Assembly (NCBI GenBank): GCA_025360895.1
Contig: JANYBF010000310.1
Coordinates: 1-8,237, forward strand
From: Verrucomicrobiota bacterium
GTDB lineage: Bacteria > Verrucomicrobiota > Verrucomicrobiia > Limisphaerales > JADLHS01
Length of the DNA: 8,237 bases
Direction: 5' to 3'
Positions 1 to 5,931 of the stretch are shown here, piece by piece; positions within the stretch are counted from its first letter, which is position 1; every line of letters starts with the position of its first letter. A model generated the notes under the pieces. The model searched no databases and was not told where the DNA came from. It saw only the letters and a program-made list of their open reading frames with translations. The translations under genes and the position numbers were made by a program.

Positions 1-1179
1 CCGAGCGGCACGCAGGCGCTCGAATACTTGCGCGCGGGCGAAGCCTTCGACCTGGCGGTGCTCGACATGCAAATGCCGGGCATGGATGGTCTGATGCTCG
101 CGCGTGAAATCCGGAAGCTTCCCCAAGGGGAAAAACTTTCACTGGTCTTGCTGACCTCGATGGGCGTACGGGCCGACAACCCGGAGTTCGTCGCCGCTGG
201 CTTCGCTACCTGCTTGACCAAGCCCGTTAAACCCGCACAATTGCTCGATGTCCTCGGTCGCATTGTCTCCGGCGCCCGCGCCGCCACCAAGCCCGCCCGG
301 GTGGCTGGCAAACTCGATCCGACCCTAGCCAGCCGCCTACCGCTACGGGTGCTGCTTTGCGACGACAATCTCATCAATCAAAAAGTTGCCACGCGCCTCT
401 TGCAACAAATGGGTTATCGCTCCACCATCGCCAGCAACGGCGTTGAGGCGCTCGCGGCTATCGAACGCACGCCGTTTGACCTGGTGTTTATGGATGTGAT
501 GATGCCTGAGATGGACGGCCTCCAAGCCACCCAACAAATTCGCACCCGGCAACAAGACCGTGCGCAGCACCCGCATTTCAAGTCACCAATGATCATCGTC
601 GCCATGACGGCCAGCGCCATGCCCGGCGATCGCGACAAATGCCTCGCGGCCGGGATGGATGATTACCTCTCGAAACCGGTCCGCCCGGAAGATGTTCGCA
701 CCATCGTGGAACGCTGGGGGCCGACCGCGACGGCGGGCGAACCCGCCTCCACTGATTCCGCCACCACCACCGCCAGAATGCTGGCCAGCACCCAAATGCC
801 TATGAACGACCTCCCACCCATTGACCTAGACCGCCTCCACGAGTTCACGGAAGGCAATCCCGACAATCTCACCGAACTGGTCGCGCTCTACGTCCAGCAA
901 ACCACTCAACAACTCGCGCAACTGGAATCTGCTGTAAAGTCGAACAACGCTCCGGAAATCCGGCGCCTAGCCCACAGTTGCGCCGGCGCCAGCGCCACCT
1001 GCGGCATGCTCCGCATCGTGGGGCCGTTGCGCGAGCTTGAACGGCAGAGCAGTGAGGGCCAACTGACTCAGGCCCCCGAACTGTGCGCGCAGACGATCAA
1101 GGAATTTGCATCCATTCTCACGGCCCTGACCCCTTATCTGACGCCCACCGCCGCCCAGCCCGCCAGTTCCGGAGCATGA
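1..1179 (+). CDS. Hybrid sensor histidine kinase, C-terminal part (REC-REC-Hpt), 5' partial
   Basis: The frame is open from base 1, so the gene starts outside the window; 392 residues are visible. They hold the end of a first receiver domain (phospho-acceptor D22 in LAVLDMQMPGMDG, T52, K74), a complete second receiver (acidic pair D121/D122, acceptor D165 in FMDVMMPEMDG, T203, K225) and a C-terminal Hpt domain (about residues 270-380) with phospho-histidine H325 in LAHSCAGASATCG. This order is typical of the tail of a BarA-like hybrid kinase, where phosphate moves His to Asp to His. The kinase and sensor parts would lie upstream and are inferred, not seen; a stand-alone multi-receiver protein remains possible. 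Receiver and Hpt key residues all look intact, although the lysine usual in the Hpt HxxKG motif is alanine, as in many active Hpt domains. The stop codon overlaps the next start (ATGA), pointing to a co-translated signalling pair. Confidence 0.88.
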   Translation, partial: PSGTQALEYLRAGEAFDLAVLDMQMPGMDGLMLAREIRKLPQGEKLSLVLLTSMGVRADNPEFVAAGFATCLTKPVKPAQLLDVLGRIVSGARAATKPARVAGKLDPTLASRLPLRVLLCDDNLINQKVATRLLQQMGYRSTIASNGVEALAAIERTPFDLVFMDVMMPEMDGLQATQQIRTRQQDRAQHPHFKSPMIIVAMTASAMPGDRDKCLAAGMDDYLSKPVRPEDVRTIVERWGPTATAGEPASTDSATTTARMLASTQMPMNDLPPIDLDRLHEFTEGNPDNLTELVALYVQQTTQQLAQLESAVKSNNAPEIRRLAHSCAGASATCGMLRIVGPLRELERQSSEGQLTQAPELCAQTIKEFASILTALTPYLTPTAAQPASSGA

Positions 1180-2381
1180 AAAAGGTTCTCATCATCGAGG
1201 ATGATCAGATTGTTGCGAACATTTATCGGAACAAACTGATCGTTCAAGGCTATCAGGTGGAAGTCGCCAACACGGGCGAAACCGGGTACGATCTGATCAA
1301 GAGTTTCCGACCGGATGCGGTCATCCTGGACTTGGTCCTCCCCAAACTCTCGGGCGTCGAATTGATGAAACTTGTCCGCGCCGAGGCCGACTTCGCGAAG
1401 CTGCCGATGATCGTCTTCTCCAACACCTACCTCACCAACATGGTGCAGGATGCGTGGAAAGCCGGAGCTACCAAATGTCTCTCCAAGGCAAATTGCACTC
1501 CCCGTCAGGTCATTGAAGCGATCGCGAGCGTGCTTGGCCCCAACGGCGCTCCGGTGCCGCCGCCTTCCACTCCGGAGCCGCGAGCCAAATTGTCCGCGAC
1601 CACCTCGAAGCCCACCGCTGCGGCCACCTCCGCGACGATGTTCGACGTTGAATTTCAGATGGATGTGCGCGGAACATTCGCCACCACTTTGCCGGAACTT
1701 CTTAATTTCCTGCGCCTCGGATTGAAAGCCCTCACCCGGGCAGACAACGAAGCCGCCCGCGTCCAGACCCTTCATGAATTAGCCCGGCACACCCATACCT
1801 TGACCAGCAATGCCAACCTCGCTGGCTTTGCCCCCGTCGCGCAACTGGCCGAGGCCTTGGAAGCCATGCTCCAGGATCTTCGCGATAAACCCGCCAGCCT
1901 CACCGCGTCCACCTTGCGCACTGCGGCGGCGGCGGTGGATTGCCTGGGTTTTCTTTTTGAGAAAGCCAACGGATCCAAACAACTCAAAATCAGCTCCCCC
2001 AACATCCTGGTGGTGGATGACGACGCCATCTCGCGGCGGGCCATCTCACAAGCCCTCGAAAAGGCCAAACTTAAATCTACGGCCGTCGAGGATCCGAACA
2101 TCGGCTACCAACTCCTCTGCCAGGGCACCTTCGATCTTATTTTTCTGGATGTGGATATGCCCGGCATGAACGGCTACGAGCTTTGCACCAAACTGCGCGC
2201 GCTGCCGCGTTACAAGACCACGCCGGTGGTATTTGTCACAGGCCTCAATGATTTCGAAGCGCGCACCAACTCCACCATGAGTGGCGGCAACGATTTCATC
2301 GCCAAGCCCTTTCACTTCATGGAACTCGCCGTCAAAGCCATCGTCTATATCCTCAAAGGCAAGTTCGCCGCTTCCAAGTAG
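1176..2381 (+). CDS. REC-Hpt-like-REC phosphorelay protein, no output domain
   Basis: This 401-residue protein begins at the ATG at 1176 (MKKVLIIEDD), which overlaps the previous stop by 4 bases. An in-frame ATG at 1083 exists, but it would add 31 residues unlike a receiver domain, which normally opens with the KVLIIEDD strand. Domain 1 (residues 1-121) is a receiver with E8/D9/D10, acceptor D52, S82 and K104; the proline normally after the lysine is alanine. A Pro/Ala/Thr-rich linker follows (about 122-155). The middle (about 160-265) is helical and resembles an Hpt domain, with H207 in RHTHTLTSNANLAGF, but the HxxKG signature is altered. Domain 3 (275-398) is a second receiver with D281-D283, acceptor D325 (LIFLDVDMPGMNG), T355 and K377. 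No DNA-binding or catalytic output domain is present, so it probably passes or buffers phosphate for the kinase encoded just upstream. The exact signal is unknown. Confidence 0.9.
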   Translation: MKKVLIIEDDQIVANIYRNKLIVQGYQVEVANTGETGYDLIKSFRPDAVILDLVLPKLSGVELMKLVRAEADFAKLPMIVFSNTYLTNMVQDAWKAGATKCLSKANCTPRQVIEAIASVLGPNGAPVPPPSTPEPRAKLSATTSKPTAAATSATMFDVEFQMDVRGTFATTLPELLNFLRLGLKALTRADNEAARVQTLHELARHTHTLTSNANLAGFAPVAQLAEALEAMLQDLRDKPASLTASTLRTAAAAVDCLGFLFEKANGSKQLKISSPNILVVDDDAISRRAISQALEKAKLKSTAVEDPNIGYQLLCQGTFDLIFLDVDMPGMNGYELCTKLRALPRYKTTPVVFVTGLNDFEARTNSTMSGGNDFIAKPFHFMELAVKAIVYILKGKFAASK

Positions 2382-2403
2382 CCACCGGGCTTTGGCTTCG
2401 CTG

Positions 2404-2419
2404 CGGTCACCCGGTCACC
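2404..2419. repeat. Tandem 8-bp direct repeat upstream of the HIT gene promoter
   Basis: CGGTCACC occurs twice, exactly and head-to-tail (2404-2411 and 2412-2419), in the gap between the phosphorelay gene and the HIT gene. It ends 12 bases before the proposed -35 box, a position suited to an activator or regulator site. It could also be chance or a small duplication; nothing else identifies a binding protein. Confidence 0.4.
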
Positions 2420-2431
2420 GGCAGAGCTCTT

Positions 2432-2460
2432 TTGACTTTGCCCCGCGCGACTCTTACCCT
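2432..2460 (+). promoter_or_regulatory. Candidate promoter TTGACT-N17-TACCCT, leaderless for the HIT gene
   Basis: TTGACT (2432-2437, five of six consensus bases) is followed after exactly 17 bases by TACCCT (2455-2460; it matches TAnnnT of the -10 consensus). The HIT gene ATG begins 8 bases after the -10 box, so with normal spacing transcription would start at or next to the A of the ATG. No Shine-Dalgarno lies between, consistent with a leaderless message. It would drive the HIT-phoH-ybeY-DUF502 run. The evidence is sequence match and geometry only. Confidence 0.5.
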
Positions 2461-2467
2461 GCCCGAC

Positions 2468-2953
2468 ATGGACTCACTCCATGCCCCATGGCGGATCGAA
2501 TACATCGTCGCGCCCAAACCGCCGTTGACGGAAAGCCTGTTCACGACTCTCGCACAGTCGAGCGACGACGTAACGAACCTTGTCATCGCGCGAGACCGCA
2601 CCTGTTACGCCGTCCTCAACCGCTACCCGTACACCGGCGGCCACTTGCTGGTCGTGCCGTACAAGCAATCGCCCGACCTGAATGGACTGACCGACGAAGA
2701 GGTTGCGGATCTCTGGAAGCTCGTGCGCCGGTGCGTCAATATCCTCCAGCAGGAGATGAAAGCGGAAGGCTTCAATATCGGCATCAATCTCGGCCGGGTG
2801 GCTGGGGCCGGCATCGCCGAGCATCTGCATATCCATATCGTCCCACGCTGGTTCGGTGACACCAATTTCATGCCGGTCATCGCCCATAGCGGAGTCGTTC
2901 CGCAAGCCTTGATCGAACTCGGGAACCAACTCCGCGCTGCGCTCGCCCGGTAA
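2468..2953 (+). CDS. HIT-family nucleotide phosphorylase/hydrolase (Ap4A phosphorylase-like)
   Basis: This 161-residue histidine-triad protein carries the motif H119-L-H121-I-H123-I-V, followed by PRWFGDTNFMPV. In the family the middle histidine forms the nucleotidyl intermediate. The GINLGRVAGAGIAEHLHIH stretch and the PRW-GD-NF sequence after it resemble the actinobacterial Ap4A phosphorylase-like branch of HIT proteins, so a role in breaking down diadenosine polyphosphates or related nucleotides in the cytoplasm is likely; the precise substrate cannot be read from sequence. The ATG at 2468 was chosen because it gives the usual length; a TTG at 2432 would add 12 residues, but it lies inside the -35 box. 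There is no ribosome binding site; the gene seems to be the leaderless first gene of the cluster. phoH begins 12 bases after its stop. Confidence 0.9.
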   Translation: MDSLHAPWRIEYIVAPKPPLTESLFTTLAQSSDDVTNLVIARDRTCYAVLNRYPYTGGHLLVVPYKQSPDLNGLTDEEVADLWKLVRRCVNILQQEMKAEGFNIGINLGRVAGAGIAEHLHIHIVPRWFGDTNFMPVIAHSGVVPQALIELGNQLRAALAR

Positions 2954-2965
2954 TTTTTCATTCCC

Positions 2966-3931
2966 ATGGCTACGGAAACCCTTCACTTCGAAAACGCCCG
3001 CGCCGCCCAACAGCTTTTCAATCACGACCCACGCAACCTCGACGCACTCCAAAAGCAACTCGGCGTCAAAACCACCGTGCGCGATGGCTGGATCAAACTG
3101 GAAGGCCCGGCGGAAGCCGTTGAAAAGGCCCGGCACTTGTTCACGTCCTTGGAAGGTTCATTGAAAGCTGGATCGCCCGTGCGCAATCGCGAATTCGCCC
3201 ACGCCCTGAATGTGGTGCAGCACGAAGGGATCTCCACGCTCCAGGACCTGATGAGCGACCGCGTTCAGACGCATGAAAAAAAACCGGGCGTCACCGCCCG
3301 GACTGTCGGCCAGAAGAAGTATCTTGAGGCCATCCGCAAAAACGACATCACCTTCGGCATCGGCCCCGCCGGCACCGGGAAAACTTATCTCGCGGTCGCG
3401 ATGGCTCTCACCACGCTGCGCGCAGGCGAGGTTTCGCGCATCATCCTCACGCGCCCGGCGGTCGAGGCCGGCGAGGCCCTCGGGTTCCTGCCCGGCGATC
3501 TCTACGAAAAAATTCTGCCCTACCTGCGCCCGCTGCACGACGCGCTCCACGACATGCTGCCGACCGAGGAAATCCAGAAACTTACCGAGCGAACCACGAT
3601 CGAGATCGCGCCGCTTGCTTATATGCGTGGACGCACCCTCAATAACGCCTTCATCATCCTTGACGAGGCCCAAAACTCCACCACCGAGCAGATGCTGATG
3701 TTTCTCACGCGCCTGGGGCACGGCTCCAAGGCCGTGATCACCGGCGATGAAACGCAGGTGGATTTACCGCCCCACAAACATTCGGGCTTGCTGGAGGCCC
3801 ACCGGGTGTTGAAAAACGTCGAAGGTATCGCCGTCATCGAGTTCGACAAACGTGACGTGGTGCGTCACCCGTTGGTGCAACGCATCATCAGCGCCTACGA
3901 AGTGCATCGCGGCAAAACCAAGCCCGAATGA
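2966..3931 (+). CDS. phoH: PhoH-like ATPase (YbeZ type)
   Basis: This cytoplasmic P-loop NTPase has 321 residues, a typical length for the PhoH/YbeZ family. The N-terminal portion (about 1-65) looks like the small RNA-binding KH-like domain usual in these proteins. The ATPase core has Walker A GPAGTGKT (residues 133-140), the family stretch ILTRPAVEAGEALGFLPGDL (160-179), Walker B FIILDEAQN (229-237, D233/E234) and the sensor-like TGDETQVDLP (259-268). Family members are thought to act in RNA metabolism and are commonly encoded beside ybeY, as here: its stop overlaps the ybeY start by 4 bases (ATGA). No clear Shine-Dalgarno precedes its ATG, which lies 12 bases after the HIT gene stop, so it is probably read from the same message. 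The biochemical role of PhoH in bacteria is not fully settled. Confidence 0.96.
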   Translation: MATETLHFENARAAQQLFNHDPRNLDALQKQLGVKTTVRDGWIKLEGPAEAVEKARHLFTSLEGSLKAGSPVRNREFAHALNVVQHEGISTLQDLMSDRVQTHEKKPGVTARTVGQKKYLEAIRKNDITFGIGPAGTGKTYLAVAMALTTLRAGEVSRIILTRPAVEAGEALGFLPGDLYEKILPYLRPLHDALHDMLPTEEIQKLTERTTIEIAPLAYMRGRTLNNAFIILDEAQNSTTEQMLMFLTRLGHGSKAVITGDETQVDLPPHKHSGLLEAHRVLKNVEGIAVIEFDKRDVVRHPLVQRIISAYEVHRGKTKPE

Positions 3932-4431
3932 GCCTCGACCTGACGCTGCAAAACCGTCAACGGACGCGCCCCATCGAAACCCGTTGCCTCCGGCAGATTT
4001 GCATCACGCTGCTGGAGGACTTGCTCCAAATCAAAACCGCCGAACTCGGCATCACCCTCGTCGCCACGCCGGAAATGGCCCGGATAAACGCGCAGTTTCT
4101 CCAACACGAAGGCTCAACCGATGTGATCACATTCGATCATTCCGAAATCCCCGCCCCCCGATCCCCGACCCTGGACCCCCGACCCAAACTCCACGGCGAA
4201 TTGTTCGTTTGCTTGGACGATGCCGTGCTTCAAGCCCGGCGCTTCCACACGACCTGGCAATCCGAACTCGTCCGCTACATCATCCACGGCACACTCCATC
4301 TGCTCGGCCACGACGACCACCGCGCCTCCGACCGCCGCACGATGAAACGCGAAGAGCATCGCCTGCTCCGCTTACTCGAAACCCGCTTTCCCTTGAGCCG
4401 CCTCGCCCGTAAACCTAAACTGCGCCCGTGA
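3928..4431 (+). CDS. ybeY: Endoribonuclease YbeY (rRNA maturation / ribosome quality control)
   Basis: This 167-residue metal-dependent RNase is known from family members to act in 16S rRNA 3'-end processing and removal of defective ribosomes. The zinc-binding signature is present as HGTLHLLGHDDH (H120, H124 and a third histidine at H131; the variant with an extra Asp before the last His is seen in other phyla). The substrate-side motif EGSTDVITFD (61-70) and the GELFVCLDDA strand (90-99) also fit. Between these, residues 71-89 are several residues longer than the same loop in the E. coli protein and are partly encoded by a heptanucleotide tandem repeat (4156-4183), giving a PRSPTLDPRPK stretch. 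The start is coupled to phoH by a 4-base overlap, and the stop overlaps the GTG of the next gene. The C-terminal tail (about 150-167) is basic. Confidence 0.95.
   Translation: MSLDLTLQNRQRTRPIETRCLRQICITLLEDLLQIKTAELGITLVATPEMARINAQFLQHEGSTDVITFDHSEIPAPRSPTLDPRPKLHGELFVCLDDAVLQARRFHTTWQSELVRYIIHGTLHLLGHDDHRASDRRTMKREEHRLLRLLETRFPLSRLARKPKLRP
4156..4183. repeat. Heptanucleotide tandem repeat (CCCCGAY-like, four units) inside ybeY
   Basis: Four consecutive 7-base units read CCCCGAT, CCCCGAC, CCTGGAC, CCCCGAC, followed by a partial CC. They encode residues 77 to about 86 of YbeY, in the loop between the TDVITF motif and the GELFV strand. Because seven is not a multiple of three, gain or loss of one unit would shift the ybeY frame. 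The third unit differs at two bases from the second and fourth. Confidence 0.75.
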
Positions 4432-5096
4432 ATAAACCATTCCTTGCCCACTGGCGCGGCAATTTCCTGACCGGGCTGGCCGTCCTGCTGCCCACCGTCG
4501 TCACGCTGGCCGTGATCAAATGGCTCTTCGGTACCGTCTCCAGCCTCACGGATTTATTGCTGTTTTTCCTTCCCCCAACCGTCACGCACCGGGATCACGG
4601 CAACGGGCCAATGTTCTGGTATTGGAGTCTCGCCGCGTTAATCCTCGCGCTCGTGCTGGTCAGTGTAGTTGGCTTGCTCGCCCGTCACTACATCGGCAAA
4701 CGCGTTATCACCTGGCTCGACACGGCCATGCTCCGGGTCCCGTTGCTCAATAAAATCTACGGCACGATCAAACAGGTGAACGAAGCCTTCAGCACCGGCT
4801 CAAAAACCTCTTTCCAGACCGTTGTGCGGATCGAATTTCCCCGGGAAGGCATGTATTCCCTCGGCTTCCTGACGAGCGAGAAACAGGACGCGGTTCAAGG
4901 AAAGGCAAACGAAAAATTGGTTTGTGTGTTCGTGCCCACGACGCCTAATCCCACCAGCGGCTTCCTCGTGCTGCTCCCGGAGGAGAATGTCACCCGGCTC
5001 AGCATGTCCGTCGCGGAGGGCATCAAGTACATCATCAGTCTCGGCGCCATTACCCCCGAACTCACCCCACCGACCCTCAAACAGATCAAATCATAA
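4428..5096 (+). CDS. DUF502 family inner-membrane protein
   Basis: This 222-residue protein has two predicted membrane segments (about residues 13-34 and 66-88), joined by a loop of roughly 30 residues, and a soluble C-terminal domain. DUF502 hallmarks are clear: RVPLLNKIYGTIKQV (103-117), the FPREGMYSLGFLTS stretch (137-150) and the near-invariant VFVPTTPNPTSGF (167-179), then the SVAEGIKYIISLG helix near the end. The molecular function of this family is not established. The GTG start overlaps the ybeY stop (GTGA), so translation is coupled to ybeY, and the start places the first membrane segment at the usual distance from the N-terminus. Both hydrophobic segments lack a cleavable signal peptide. 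Its place between an RNase and a recombination gene does not by itself reveal a role. Confidence 0.93.
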   Translation: MNKPFLAHWRGNFLTGLAVLLPTVVTLAVIKWLFGTVSSLTDLLLFFLPPTVTHRDHGNGPMFWYWSLAALILALVLVSVVGLLARHYIGKRVITWLDTAMLRVPLLNKIYGTIKQVNEAFSTGSKTSFQTVVRIEFPREGMYSLGFLTSEKQDAVQGKANEKLVCVFVPTTPNPTSGFLVLLPEENVTRLSMSVAEGIKYIISLGAITPELTPPTLKQIKS

Positions 5097-5174
5097 GCCC
5101 CGCTTGAAAATCCAGCTTGGTCCCTGCGCTTCGTCCTCCGCTTTATTCTCCATCCTTGGCCGATTTGGAGGACG

Positions 5175-5180
5175 AGGAGG
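5175..5180 (+). promoter_or_regulatory. Strong Shine-Dalgarno for recO (AGGAGG)
   Basis: AGGAGG lies 9 bases before the recO ATG at 5190, within a purine-rich run starting at GGAGG (5167-5171). It fixes the start codon and stands out because none of the other complete + strand genes here has a well-placed Shine-Dalgarno. The rest of the 93-base gap after the DUF502 gene shows no convincing promoter or terminator. Confidence 0.8.
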
Positions 5181-5189
5181 ACTTTCCAA

Positions 5190-5816
5190 ATGATCGAATC
5201 TGCCACCGGCCTCATCCTTCGCACACGCCCACTCACGGAGACGAGCCTGATCGTGAACTGGCTCACACCCGATTTCGGCCGCATCAGCACGGTGGCCAAA
5301 GGCGCCCGGCGGCCCAAATCCACATTCGCCGGCAAACTCGATTTATTTTACGCTGCTGACTTCAGCTTTCAACGCAGTCGCCGCTCCGATCTCCACACAC
5401 TCCGCGAAGTCAAACTTCAGGAGACCCACCTCGCCCTGCGCCATGAACTCGGTTACCTGCAACAAGCCGCCTATTGCTCGACCCTGGTCGAGCAAACTAC
5501 CGAAACGGAAACGCCGCTGCCCGCCGTGTACGATTTATTGCGCACCCTGCTTGCCCATTTGCCCAAACAGACGCCCCAGCCCCAAACTCTGTTTGCTTTT
5601 GAAATCAAACTGCTTCACGAGCTCGGCCTCGCCCCGGACCTGGCGCAAAGCCAGCTCACGCCGGGGACGAGGCGAATTGTGGCTGTGCTTTCCTTTGGGG
5701 ATTGGCCGGCGGTGGCACGGCTCAAATTAAGCGAAGCGCAAGTCCGCGAACTCCGTCACTTTCTGCACGGCTTTCTGATCTGTCACTTGGGCCGGATTCC
5801 TAAAGGTCGGCCGTAA
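5190..5816 (+). CDS. recO: DNA repair/recombination mediator RecO, zinc-finger-less form
   Basis: This 208-residue protein matches RecO best at its N-terminal OB-fold (about 1-75): the T-G-L-I-L-R-T-R-P start, ETSLIVNWLTPDFGRISTVAKGARRPKS in two pieces (residues 17-31 and 32-44), then a KLDLF strand. The helical C-terminal half (about 80-205) includes LFAFEIKLLHELGLAPDL (134-151), where RecO proteins normally have a following Cys-x-x-Cys zinc finger. Here no such cysteines exist (only C96 and C198 in the whole protein) and the segment is shortened, making it smaller than the usual roughly 240 residues. RecO works with RecR to load RecA on SSB-coated single-stranded DNA in gap repair. The ATG at 5190 follows a strong AGGAGG. 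The frame is uninterrupted, so loss of the finger looks like a lineage trait, not decay. Confidence 0.88.
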   Translation: MIESATGLILRTRPLTETSLIVNWLTPDFGRISTVAKGARRPKSTFAGKLDLFYAADFSFQRSRRSDLHTLREVKLQETHLALRHELGYLQQAAYCSTLVEQTTETETPLPAVYDLLRTLLAHLPKQTPQPQTLFAFEIKLLHELGLAPDLAQSQLTPGTRRIVAVLSFGDWPAVARLKLSEAQVRELRHFLHGFLICHLGRIPKGRP

Positions 5817-5867
5817 TAGTTTGACCTGTCTCCACGGCGTGCCGGAGCACCAATCTCCGAAGCGGCA

Positions 5868-5884
5868 GGTTGTGGCGGACAACC
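5868..5884. terminator. Weak hairpin between the convergent recO and res genes
   Basis: GGTTGT (5868-5873) can pair with ACAACC (5879-5884) around a 5-base loop, between two convergent genes. The stem is only 6 bp and no T-run follows on either strand, so it is at best a weak or factor-assisted bidirectional terminator. Confidence 0.25.
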
Positions 5885-5931
5885 ATTCATCCATGCCAAC
5901 GCAACGCCCTTTAACACAAAGACCGCAAAGA

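Noticed and set aside
1083..1175. Upstream in-frame ATG for the REC-Hpt-like-REC gene
   Set aside because: It would add 31 residues unrelated to a receiver domain and overlap the Hpt-coding end of the previous gene; the ATG at 1176 gives a canonical receiver start.
28..1179. TTG at 28 as the start of the first gene
   Set aside because: The frame is open to base 1, and the sequence before and after 28 is continuous receiver-domain sequence, so the true start lies outside the window.
1134..1775. Long reverse-strand open frame opposite the REC-Hpt-like-REC gene
   Set aside because: It is a GC-rich shadow of a well-supported gene, with no recognisable domain.
2384..2415. ACCGGG/CCCGGT stem as a terminator after the phosphorelay gene
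   Set aside because: It has only 6 bp of stem around a 20-base loop, with no T-run directly after it.
2474..3721. Long reverse-strand open frames opposite the HIT and phoH genes
   Set aside because: They are shadow frames with no family resemblance; the forward frames carry complete catalytic motifs.
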